7,675 nt of DNA from Candidatus Zixiibacteriota bacterium. Lineage in GTDB: Bacteria; Zixibacteria; MSB-5A5; GN15; FEB-12. The position numbers and the translations under genes were made by a program. Positions 1 to 6,541 of this stretch are shown in pieces; the stretch's first letter is position 1; each line of letters starts with the position of its first letter. The stretch is taken from NCBI GenBank assembly GCA_003641405.1, contig QNAF01000126.1, positions 1 to 7,675 on the forward strand. Direction: 5' to 3'. Below the pieces are notes generated by a model that was given only the letters and a program-made list of their open reading frames with translations, made no database searches and was not told the origin of the DNA.

Positions 1-633
1 GTACACACCTACTCTTTGATCCATGACGATTTGCCATGCATGGATGATGACGACTTGCGCCGGGGAATCCCCACCTGCCATAAGAAATTCGGCGAGGCGG
101 TGGCCACACTTGCAGGTGACGCTCTGCACGTGATAGCCTTTGAGCTTATGGCCCGAACCGGATCGATTGATGCTGTCCGCGAGCTGGCTCAGGCGGTCGG
201 GACTTCCGGCATGCTTGGTGGTCAGATGGCTGATATCGAGGCGGAAGGTCGTTCGGTAACGCGAGATGAAATGGTTAATATCCACTCTCGCAAGACAGGT
301 GCTCTCATCCGTGGGGCAGTGAGAATCGGAGCCATTCTGGCAAATGCCCGACTGGAACTTCTTGAACGGTTGAGTGTGTACGGGGAGAAGATCGGACTGG
401 CTTTTCAGATAATAGACGACGTTCTTGACATCGAAGGTGACCAGCAACTGCTGGGAAAACAAGTTGGTTCTGACAGCAAAAACAACAAAGCAACGTTCCC
501 GGCAGCGATTGGAATCAAAGCCTCCCGCGACGAAGCCGCACGATTGATAGATGAAGCGCTGTCCGCCTTTGACAGAGACGATGATAATATGCTGAAGTTT
601 CTGGCCCGTTACATAGGTCAGCGCGAGCACTGA
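1..633 (+). CDS. ispA: Farnesyl diphosphate synthase-type polyprenyl synthetase (3' part, 5' end outside window)
   Basis: Trans-isoprenyl diphosphate synthase that condenses IPP with DMAPP and GPP to give farnesyl diphosphate in the cytoplasm. The frame is open from base 1, so the gene begins upstream; about 210 residues are present and roughly 80-90 are missing compared with the usual ~295. The first Asp-rich motif, DDLPCMDDDDLRRG, lies at residues 9-22 of the fragment. It has the two-residue insertion (DDxxxxD) typical of bacterial short-chain synthases and is preceded by YSLIH as in E. coli IspA. The second motif is GLAFQIIDDVLDIEGD, followed by LGKQVGSDSKNNKATFPA, where the conserved Lys lies. 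The C-terminal ARYIGQREH resembles IspA ends. The TGA stop is 8 nt before dxs, so the two are almost certainly co-transcribed, and that pairing is common in bacteria. A geranylgeranyl diphosphate synthase is possible, because product length cannot be fixed from this fragment. Confidence 0.93.
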   Translation, partial: VHTYSLIHDDLPCMDDDDLRRGIPTCHKKFGEAVATLAGDALHVIAFELMARTGSIDAVRELAQAVGTSGMLGGQMADIEAEGRSVTRDEMVNIHSRKTGALIRGAVRIGAILANARLELLERLSVYGEKIGLAFQIIDDVLDIEGDQQLLGKQVGSDSKNNKATFPAAIGIKASRDEAARLIDEALSAFDRDDDNMLKFLARYIGQREH

Positions 634-641
634 GAAAGCTG

Positions 642-2645
642 ATGAAGCACCTTCCAAATATCAACGGCCCCGAAGATGTCAGGAAGCTCTCCGCCGAGGA
701 ACTGTTAGAATTAGCTGATGAACTTCGCCAGGAAATCATTGCGGTAGTCTCCAGGACCGGGGGACACCTCGCTTCGAGTCTTGGCGTTGTGGAACTGACG
801 GTTGCGCTGCATCAGGTGTTTGATTCTCCTCGTGATCGGATTCTCTGGGATGTTTCTCACCAGGCGTATGCGCACAAGTTATTAACCGGCAGGAGGGAAG
901 CCTTCCGAACACTACGCCAGTATGGGGGATTGTCCGGTTACTGTAAACGGACTGAGTCCGAACATGATCACTTCGGGGCCGGCCATGCCTCGACTTCCAT
1001 TTCTGCGGCACTTGGCCTTGCCGCGGCGCGAGATCTGAAAGGTGAAGATCACTGCGTTGTGGCGGTTATCGGTGATGGTGCGATGACCGGCGGCATGGCG
1101 TTTGAGGGTATGAACAACGCCGGATCGCTCAAGAAGAATCTACTGGTCATCCTAAATGACAATACCTGGTCCATTTCCAAGAACGTAGGGTCCATTTCCA
1201 AATACCTGACAACGATAATCACGGACGAGAAATTCAATCGGCTGCGTAACGAAGTCTTTGAGTTGGTGGACAGGTTCAAGCGTCGTGACCGGATTCGTGA
1301 GACTATTCAACACCTTGAGAAATCCATCAAGGGTTTGCTGGTACCCGGGATGCTTTTTGAGAAGCTGGGTTTCCGCTATTTCGGCCCCATCGACGGTCAT
1401 GACTTGCCGCTGCTTGTGAAAACACTGTCGGACATCAAGGACCTCCCCGGTCCTTTGATGCTTCACGTGGCCACAGTGAAGGGGAAAGGGTTTACGCCAT
1501 CCGAAGAGGACGCCAATACTTTTCATGGTATCGGCAAGTTCAACAAGGTCACCGGCAAGGCTGCTCCATCAACAATTGCGCTTCCGACATATACGGACGT
1601 TTTCGGAAAGACAATGGTCGAACTGGCAAATAAGAACGACAAGGTTGTCGCGATTACCGCAGCAATGTCCTCGGGGACAGGGCTTGACAGTTTTGCCTGC
1701 AAGTTGCCGGATCGCTTTTTCGATGTTGGCATTGCTGAAGGTCACGCTGCCTGTTTCGCTGCAGGACTGGCCGCGGAGGGTGTGCGACCATACCTGACCG
1801 TGTACTCAACATTCATGCAACGTGCCTACGATCAGGTCGTACATGACATGGCGCTGCAGGATTTGCCCGTCGTTATCTGTATGGACCGGGCCGGACTGGT
1901 CGGCAACGACGGTCCGACACATCATGGCGCCTACGATATTTCGTACCTTTCCGCAGTTCCGAACATCACCATCGCTGCTCCCAGGGATGGCAATGAACTT
2001 CGCGCCATGCTCCACCACACCGCGGAGAACAGCATGCAGGGAGTCACGGCCATTCGTTTTCCGCGTGATGCCGTCCCCATTCCCATGGAGGATGAGGTCA
2101 GAGCTATCGATTGGGGTCGCTGGAAATGGCTGACCGACCCGGCTGGTGTTGTCATACTTGCTGTTGGTTCCATGGTCAATAGTGCGCTTCGGGCAAGGGA
2201 AGAACTGACCGAAAAAGGGCTGACAGTTGCGCTTATCAATGCACGGTTTGTGAAACCGCTCGACCAGGAGATGCTTGAGACAGTACTAAAACAAGCCAGG
2301 TTAGTTGTGACAGTAGAAGAAGGCGCCCTTCCGGGCGGGTTTGGACAGGCGGTTGCTGAGTACCTGTTGCGAAACAACTTCGGTGGCAAACTCAGATCGC
2401 TCGGAATCCCCGATAGGTTTATCACACACGGCAGCAGGGAAGAGTTGCTTCGGGAAATCGGCCTTGACTCTCACAGTATTGCTCACACAATGGCGCAGTT
2501 TATCGAAGAAAACAGGGATCTGTTGGCGTCGAAGAAACCTACCAACGGTCGTCTTTTTCAGAATCTGACTTTCCGGCGCAACGGCAAGAACGGAAAAAGA
2601 AACCCCGACAGGAACACCAGCTTGACTGGTGCTAGCGAGAAGTGA
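642..2645 (+). CDS. dxs: 1-deoxy-D-xylulose-5-phosphate synthase
   Basis: Thiamine-diphosphate enzyme that joins pyruvate and glyceraldehyde 3-phosphate into DXP, the entry step of the MEP isoprenoid pathway and a precursor for thiamine and pyridoxal. The protein has 667 residues. The N-terminal TPP domain shows GH at 41-42, SHQAYAHK at 72-79, and the Mg/TPP motif GDGAMTGG at 144-151 with LNDN at 171-174. FGPIDGHD (247-254) and TVKGKGF (278-284) follow. The second domain has DVGIAEGHAA with the catalytic Glu near 366, then DRAGLVGNDGPTHHGAYD (415-432) and the phosphate-binding Arg in IRFPRD. The C-terminal transketolase domain ends near residue 625. A basic, Asn-rich tail of about 40 residues then makes it longer than the usual ~620. 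The residue after the catalytic Glu is Gly rather than the usual Gln. The ATG start lies 8 nt after the upstream stop with only a weak AGAAAG-type ribosome site, consistent with translational coupling. Confidence 0.97.
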   Translation: MKHLPNINGPEDVRKLSAEELLELADELRQEIIAVVSRTGGHLASSLGVVELTVALHQVFDSPRDRILWDVSHQAYAHKLLTGRREAFRTLRQYGGLSGYCKRTESEHDHFGAGHASTSISAALGLAAARDLKGEDHCVVAVIGDGAMTGGMAFEGMNNAGSLKKNLLVILNDNTWSISKNVGSISKYLTTIITDEKFNRLRNEVFELVDRFKRRDRIRETIQHLEKSIKGLLVPGMLFEKLGFRYFGPIDGHDLPLLVKTLSDIKDLPGPLMLHVATVKGKGFTPSEEDANTFHGIGKFNKVTGKAAPSTIALPTYTDVFGKTMVELANKNDKVVAITAAMSSGTGLDSFACKLPDRFFDVGIAEGHAACFAAGLAAEGVRPYLTVYSTFMQRAYDQVVHDMALQDLPVVICMDRAGLVGNDGPTHHGAYDISYLSAVPNITIAAPRDGNELRAMLHHTAENSMQGVTAIRFPRDAVPIPMEDEVRAIDWGRWKWLTDPAGVVILAVGSMVNSALRAREELTEKGLTVALINARFVKPLDQEMLETVLKQARLVVTVEEGALPGGFGQAVAEYLLRNNFGGKLRSLGIPDRFITHGSREELLREIGLDSHSIAHTMAQFIEENRDLLASKKPTNGRLFQNLTFRRNGKNGKRNPDRNTSLTGASEK

Positions 2646-2660
2646 ACAAGAGACACCTCA

Positions 2661-3521
2661 ATGCACTTTGGTCTTATTGCAAATCTTAAACGTGTTGGGG
2701 CAGACGAAACAATCAACGCTTTCGTTGATTGGGCGAACAAGAACGGCACCGAGCTTACTTTCTGCGATGACCTGAAAGACAGCATCGCCGCCCACAAACG
2801 TTTTCTCCCGCGTCACGAGTTGCCGCAGAACGTGGATATTATCGTGGCCATGGGTGGTGACGGTACGATTCTTGCCGCTGCCCGTTCGGTCGGGTCGGTC
2901 GGCACGCCGATCCTCGGTATCAACCTCGGCTCGCTGGGGTTCCTGACACAACAGACGCCCAGTCAGTTAATACCTGCTTTGGATGCCATCATTGCCAGGG
3001 AGTATCGTATTGATGAACGCATGTTGCTCAAAGCCGAGATTGCCGGACAGGGTCCCCTGCCCATGCCATACGCTCTGAATGACATTGTGCTGGATAACGG
3101 CCCGGTAAGTCGTGTCCTGGATATCAATCTCCGGATTAATGGTGAAGACGTTGTAACCTACATTGCCGACGGTTTGATAATCGCCACACCGACAGGTTCT
3201 ACTGCCTACAATCTGGCAGTTGGGGGTCCAATTGTGAGCCCAAACATGGATGCCATGATCGCCGCGCCTATTGCTCCGTTTTCTTTAACCACGCGACCGA
3301 TGATCATCCCCGGAGACGCCATGCTTGAATTAACCGTGTTCACGGACGAGCACAAGGCGATGCTTACATTGGACGGTCAGGTTGGTGTGGAACTGTTAGA
3401 CAGCCAGAAGGTGACCATTTCGCGCGCCGAGTTCAAAAGCAAGTTCATCCTGTTCCCGGAAAACTCCTACTACAAACTGTTGCGCAGCAAACTCCACTGG
3501 GGCGTTAGACCGAACCCGTAG
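2661..3521 (+). CDS. nadK: NAD kinase
   Basis: Cytoplasmic ATP- or polyphosphate-dependent NAD kinase (PpnK/NadK family) that phosphorylates NAD to NADP. The protein has 286 residues, close to the family norm. Visible signatures are GGDGT at residues 65-69 with the following ILAAAR, NLGSLGFLTQ (88-97), LND at 139-141 where many members have LNE, and ADGLIIATPTGSTAY (169-183) followed by GGPIVSP. These are the diphosphate- and NAD-binding elements of the family. The ATG lies 15 nt downstream of the dxs stop, with a weak purine-rich AAGAGA upstream. The gene is the last of the rightward ispA-dxs-nadK run; a hairpin-rich intergenic region follows its TAG stop. NadK beside Dxs makes metabolic sense, because the MEP pathway consumes NADPH. 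Confidence 0.97.
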   Translation: MHFGLIANLKRVGADETINAFVDWANKNGTELTFCDDLKDSIAAHKRFLPRHELPQNVDIIVAMGGDGTILAAARSVGSVGTPILGINLGSLGFLTQQTPSQLIPALDAIIAREYRIDERMLLKAEIAGQGPLPMPYALNDIVLDNGPVSRVLDINLRINGEDVVTYIADGLIIATPTGSTAYNLAVGGPIVSPNMDAMIAAPIAPFSLTTRPMIIPGDAMLELTVFTDEHKAMLTLDGQVGVELLDSQKVTISRAEFKSKFILFPENSYYKLLRSKLHWGVRPNP

Positions 3522-3854
3522 GGGATAGAGGGGAGGCCAGCGTTTCTTCTCAGTAGGTCGGAACCCCTTGGTGGTTCCGACATTCTCTTGCTTGTTGAAA
3601 AGCTCTTCCAGCAGTTGTGTTAGATCCTGATCCGCCTGCGGCGGATTGTGATCTGACACATAAGCCGTTGTAATACAAGCCACAGGTCGGGTTCCGAACA
3701 TTGTCCGTTGGAGTGAGAAACCCGACATCTTACGAGGTGATGAAACAAAGACGTTACCGTGGCTGGCAGATGTTCACATCTGCCATATTTCCCCTGCCTC
3801 CGGCGGGTCGGAACACCGACAGTCCCCTTGGCTGTGGGATCTTACCGCTCTTGA
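3522..3854. repeat. Convergent intergenic region with a cluster of short inverted repeats
   Basis: This 333-bp stretch separates the rightward nadK gene from the leftward HDOD gene. I see no credible gene; the open frames across it merely read through the repeats. Directly visible inverted repeats are: 3557-3565/3573-3581 (GTCGGAACC with GGTTCCGAC); 3631-3636/3640-3645 (TCCGCC with GGCGGA); 3686-3693/3719-3726 (GTCGGGTT with AACCCGAC); 3764-3773/3776-3785 (TGGCAGATGT with ACATCTGCCA); 3793-3798/3802-3807 (CCTGCC with GGCGGG, one G-U pair); and 3807-3811/3816-3820 (GTCGG with CCGAC). None is followed by a clear T-run on either strand, so they are not standard intrinsic terminators, though they may still stabilise or end the converging transcripts. 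Their recurring core suggests dispersed intergenic repeats of the REP type; that class assignment is inference. Confidence 0.7.
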
Positions 3855-5057
3855 CTACACCACCGCCCCCGTGCAGAAGTTCTGAAGGCTTGGTAATTGG
3901 TCAACTATTTCGAGTGAGGTGAGATAGTCCATATCAACCGCTGATGTTTCTTTGTCTTTCACCTTGTTCACGTCGTCATAGTCCATTGCATAGGCCAGAT
4001 GAACAGCAGTCAGGGCGTTCAAAATCGGTCCTGGTGATTGTGATGGTTCATAATGCAGAGCGACTGCCTCCAGTATTGTGTCCGGCAGACCCCAGAGCGA
4101 CAACAGATATGCACCCATCGCAGCATCACTCACACCGAGGACTTCATGTTGGGCTTTGTAGAGCGGTAGGGAATCACTCTTGGCGAGCTGGATAGACTCC
4201 TTTAACTCGACTTCGAACTCTGTCAACATGAGCAGTTTACCAACGTCGTGTAGCATACCCGACATAAGGGCGTCTTCCGTGAATCCTCGACTCAACCCAA
4301 AAGCATGGGCAAGCAGGCGCGCTTTTGCGCCGACAGCCATACTTCGATTATAAATGCTCTCTATCGAATATTCCTTCAGTCCCGGATCTTCGAACTGGTT
4401 GAACACTCCTGCCGAGAGCACGATGCTCTGAACAGTATCCAACCCCAGCAGGTTGATTGCGTGAGAGACGCTTTCGACGCGTCCAGAAAGTCCGAAATAC
4501 GCCGAGTTGATCATTTGAAACAGCTTAGCCGTAATAGCTACGTCCTGTCCAACCAGTTCGGCGATTTTTCGTACGGAAGTGTTTTCGTTCTTCAGCTCGC
4601 TAACAAGCTTGTTGTATGTCTCCGGCGGACTGGGTAGGGAGCCCACAGCAGCAATTCTATCACATAACTCCTCGTTGGCCATTAGATCCCGTAGATCAAC
4701 CGAGTTCTCTATCATTTTCCTGAGTTCGCACGGGTCAAGTGACGATGGGACGAGCCGATGAACATACCCTACCGATTTCATGGCCGTTGCTCGATCAGTT
4801 TCATCCGATACCAGAAAACGGATCATCCTGGGGTATTTTTCGCTTGCCTGCTTTAGCAGTTCGGAACCGTCCATATCCGGCAGCTTCATCATTGAGACGA
4901 TGACCTTAGGCGTGAGCTCATCCAGCACCTTGAGTGCTTCCGCTGCGTTGGCAACTGACTCTGCTTCCCACTCGTCTCCGAGCTTGCTTCGTACTTCCTG
5001 GAACCTGTTTTCATTTCCCTCGTAAGCCCCTACGAATACGATGTTCTTTGTGGTCAA
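3855..5057 (-). CDS. HDOD-domain signalling protein with a degenerate receiver domain
   Basis: Protein of 400 residues in two parts. Residues about 4-120 fold-match a response-regulator receiver, as seen in KVIVSMMKLPDMDGSELL (51-68) and the FLVS strand (81-84). However, the phospho-acceptor Asp is Met56, the N-terminal acidic pair is replaced by Gly-Ala-Tyr (10-12), and the conserved Lys near 103-106 is absent. Residues about 138-340 form an HDOD domain: LPSPPETYNKL, INSAYFGL, INLLGLDTVQSIVL, GMLHDVGKL (268-275), LGVSDAAMGAYLLSLWGLPDTILEAVALHYEP. The HD pair is kept at 270-271, but the usual earlier His is Arg238. HDOD proteins act as cytoplasmic signalling or scaffold modules in c-di-GMP, motility or stress control; the specific role here is unknown. 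The TTG start is supported by a strong GAGGAG seven nt upstream and the absence of any in-frame ATG before residue 56. It lies downstream of the HD-GYP-like gene on the same strand, with a 139-nt gap. Confidence 0.9.
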   Translation of the reverse strand: MTTKNIVFVGAYEGNENRFQEVRSKLGDEWEAESVANAAEALKVLDELTPKVIVSMMKLPDMDGSELLKQASEKYPRMIRFLVSDETDRATAMKSVGYVHRLVPSSLDPCELRKMIENSVDLRDLMANEELCDRIAAVGSLPSPPETYNKLVSELKNENTSVRKIAELVGQDVAITAKLFQMINSAYFGLSGRVESVSHAINLLGLDTVQSIVLSAGVFNQFEDPGLKEYSIESIYNRSMAVGAKARLLAHAFGLSRGFTEDALMSGMLHDVGKLLMLTEFEVELKESIQLAKSDSLPLYKAQHEVLGVSDAAMGAYLLSLWGLPDTILEAVALHYEPSQSPGPILNALTAVHLAYAMDYDDVNKVKDKETSAVDMDYLTSLEIVDQLPSLQNFCTGAVV

Positions 5058-5063
5058 GGAAGG

Positions 5064-5069
5064 TCTCCT
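5064..5069 (-). promoter_or_regulatory. Shine-Dalgarno site of the HDOD gene
   Basis: On the minus strand GAGGAG stands seven nt before TTG at 5057. This is the strongest ribosome-binding site in the window. It fixes the unusual TTG as the start codon, since the next in-frame Met would remove half of the receiver domain. Confidence 0.75.
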
Positions 5070-5122
5070 CAGTCAAGTGGTTCAGACAAATTATGTCAGT
5101 AGGTTCTGTCTCTTTTATGTCG

Positions 5123-5138
5123 GCAACTCAGCAGCCAA
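5123..5138 (-). promoter_or_regulatory. Candidate sigma-54 (RpoN) promoter for the HDOD gene
   Basis: The minus strand reads TTGGC, then seven bases, then TTGC. This puts the GG and GC dinucleotides ten bases apart, as in the -24/-12 consensus YTGGCACGnnnnTTGCW. The central ACG and the final W do not match. Transcription would start near 5111, leaving a leader of about 53 nt to the TTG start. This is a motif match only; no activator-binding site is recognised. Confidence 0.35.
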
Positions 5139-5196
5139 GGATGAACCGAACTGGAAGCGAAGTTAGTCGCCTGTTCCCGGCGGTTCCATTCTCGCC

Positions 5197-6249
5197 TTAT
5201 GCTCGAATCTGCTCTGTTGCAACGTCAGTACCCAATAAACGGATGAACTCCATCAGTACTCGCGAATCGAACTTATAGCTGGCTTTCCTCATCTCCATCA
5301 GTATCTGAAACGGTCTGGACGTTCCATGAACAGGTCCCGCGTGCATAGACTCGTCGAAATAATCGCAGATGGCTACAATCCGAGCAGCAAGGCTGATATC
5401 ATTGGCTTTTAATTCTTGCGGGAATCCTGAGCCATCAAGCCGCTCCTGATGTTCCAATATGGATCTTAAGGCGCCGGCAGGAACCATCTGCATCTTCCTG
5501 AGCATGTCAGTTCCGACAATAGGGTATTTCTTGAGTCGTGAATTCGTTACGCGTGCTTTACTATCCGCTCGGAAGTAGTAATCTCGGTCAATGAGCCTTT
5601 TCCCGATCTCATGCAGCGTTGCTCCCACGCCGAGTTCGTGCAGGTCTGCCGGTTTTTCAATTCCGCAGCGCAAACCGAGCAGTATGGAGAGATTCCCAAC
5701 GCTGATGGCATGGGCTATGGGGAAGCATGTCTGAGGCTGCACGTCCATCATGGCCCGACGGGCATCATCTCCCTGCAACGCCAGGTCCACGTGGTTACGA
5801 CAGTGATCAACTGAACCCCTGATATTCTTCTTCGATGTCGGGTCGGTCAGGACTTGATCAAGAATGGAAACCGATGCTTCCGTCAGAACTTCCAATTTGG
5901 TATCTATCGGAACCGTCTCGTCCCTCAGCAGGGAAGGCAACTGCTTGACCATGTGCTCGTGGAGCTTCCCCTTTTGCGAAGCCGGTACATACAGAGTCCC
6001 ATGACCGCGAGCTTTCAGGTTATCGATATCTTTCTGAGAGATAGATATATTATGCCGACGGAAGAGCCTGAGACGTCCGGGCATGTCCTTGTAGAGGTCA
6101 AACCCGCAGATGGAATCAACTGACAGTGATTCCAGGCCTACTGGCAAGAAATCGGTGTTTGTGTCGGGCATGTGTTCTTTCAAACCTCCAGCCCCCACAA
6201 ACGATTGAAATCCTGTCGCGTCGTCCCACGCGGTTATTGTAGTACTCAT
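5197..6249 (-). CDS. HD-GYP-like domain protein with degenerate catalytic motif
   Basis: Protein of 350 residues if started at the ATG at 6249. An upstream TTG at 6273 would add eight residues but has no properly spaced ribosome site. The N-terminal ~140 residues (FDLYKDMPGRLRLFRRHNISIS, KLHEHMVKQLPSLL) resemble the region that often precedes HD-GYP domains. The C-terminal half is HD-GYP-like: HAISVGNLSILLG (from 180), LHELGVGATLHEIGK (His213-Glu214), KKYPIVGTDML, EHQERLDGSGFP (266-277), DISLAARIVAICDYFD, KFDSRVLMEFIRLLG. Active members hydrolyse c-di-GMP at a metal centre. Here the HD Asp is Glu, the His of the usual HP step is Tyr242, the second His of HHE is Gln, and GYP is GFP. Activity is therefore doubtful. 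It precedes the HDOD gene on the same strand, which suggests a shared signalling role. No clear promoter was found upstream. Confidence 0.88.
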   Translation of the reverse strand: MSTTITAWDDATGFQSFVGAGGLKEHMPDTNTDFLPVGLESLSVDSICGFDLYKDMPGRLRLFRRHNISISQKDIDNLKARGHGTLYVPASQKGKLHEHMVKQLPSLLRDETVPIDTKLEVLTEASVSILDQVLTDPTSKKNIRGSVDHCRNHVDLALQGDDARRAMMDVQPQTCFPIAHAISVGNLSILLGLRCGIEKPADLHELGVGATLHEIGKRLIDRDYYFRADSKARVTNSRLKKYPIVGTDMLRKMQMVPAGALRSILEHQERLDGSGFPQELKANDISLAARIVAICDYFDESMHAGPVHGTSRPFQILMEMRKASYKFDSRVLMEFIRLLGTDVATEQIRA

Positions 6250-6397
6250 CAGGAAAACCTGACTTGAGACCAATTATCGGTGAGTCGCTCCATCTTCTTA
6301 AGCTTGCCAGACCAAAATTTACAATTTGGTGAAGGTTTGCACTGATTATTGTTTGCAGATGAAATTGGCAGTAGTTCCCCGTCTGCCAAAAAACCCC

Positions 6398-6426
6398 TTG
6401 CAAAATGCCAAACTGGTGAATAGTTT
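6398..6426 (+). promoter_or_regulatory. Candidate sigma-70 promoter of tRNA-Gly and the lipoprotein gene
   Basis: TTGCAA at 6398-6403 and TAGTTT at 6421-6426 are separated by 17 nt, the optimal spacing. The predicted start, near 6433, is only about six nt before the mature 5' end of tRNA-Gly. An A-rich stretch (6388-6393) lies just upstream of the -35 box. Confidence 0.55.
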
Positions 6427-6438
6427 TGGTTTACGTTA

Positions 6439-6511
6439 GCGGGAGTAACTCAGTTGGTAGAGTCACAGCCTTCCAAGCTGTTGGTCGCGAGTTCGAACCT
6501 CGTCTCCCGCT
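6439..6511 (+). tRNA. glyT: tRNA-Gly (anticodon TCC)
   Basis: Complete cloverleaf. The acceptor stem is GCGGGAG/CTCCCGC (6439-6445 with 6504-6510) and the D arm ACTC-AGTTGGTA-GAGT. The anticodon stem ACAGC/GCTGT encloses CTTCCAA, with anticodon TCC at 6472-6474. The T arm is GCGAG-TTCGAAC-CTCGT with one G-U pair. The discriminator base is T, as expected for bacterial tRNA-Gly. The CCA end is not encoded (CTT follows), so it must be added by the CCA-adding enzyme. It reads GGA/GGG codons and corresponds by anticodon and place to E. coli glyT, upstream of thrT and tufB. Confidence 0.96.
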
Positions 6512-6527
6512 CTTTGTTGGATTAGAC

Positions 6528-6533
6528 AAAGGA
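6528..6533 (+). promoter_or_regulatory. Shine-Dalgarno site of the lipoprotein gene
   Basis: AAAGGA lies eight nt before the TTG at 6542. It supports the TTG start, which is also required to include the whole hydrophobic signal segment. Confidence 0.6.
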
Positions 6534-6541
6534 ACCAGTCT

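Noticed and set aside
1169..1205. Short direct repeat of GTCCATTTCCAA in dxs
   Set aside because: It encodes SISKNVGSISK, where the DxS family normally has SISxNVGxxSK, so it reflects protein sequence rather than a DNA element.
1931..2425. 164-codon minus-strand open frame inside dxs
   Set aside because: It is antisense to a conserved coding region, with Ser/Pro-rich low-complexity content typical of a shadow frame.
3557..3581. Intrinsic terminator of the ispA-dxs-nadK operon
   Set aside because: The nine-base stem is perfect but is followed by ATTCTC without a T-run, so I list it only among the inverted repeats.
3396..3728. 110-codon minus-strand open frame overlapping the 3' end of nadK
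   Set aside because: It overlaps 126 bp of a strongly supported gene, runs through the inverted repeats, has no known domain, and its composition looks like read-through of repeats.
3701..3922. 73-codon plus-strand open frame
   Set aside because: It covers the repeat cluster and overlaps the HDOD gene end antisense; it has no good ribosome site and no recognisable domain.
6274..6397. Promoter of the HD-GYP-like gene on the minus strand
   Set aside because: A TAAATT box and a small ACCAAA...TTTGGT repeat (6311-6330) are present, but no acceptable -35 box or sigma-54 spacing was found.
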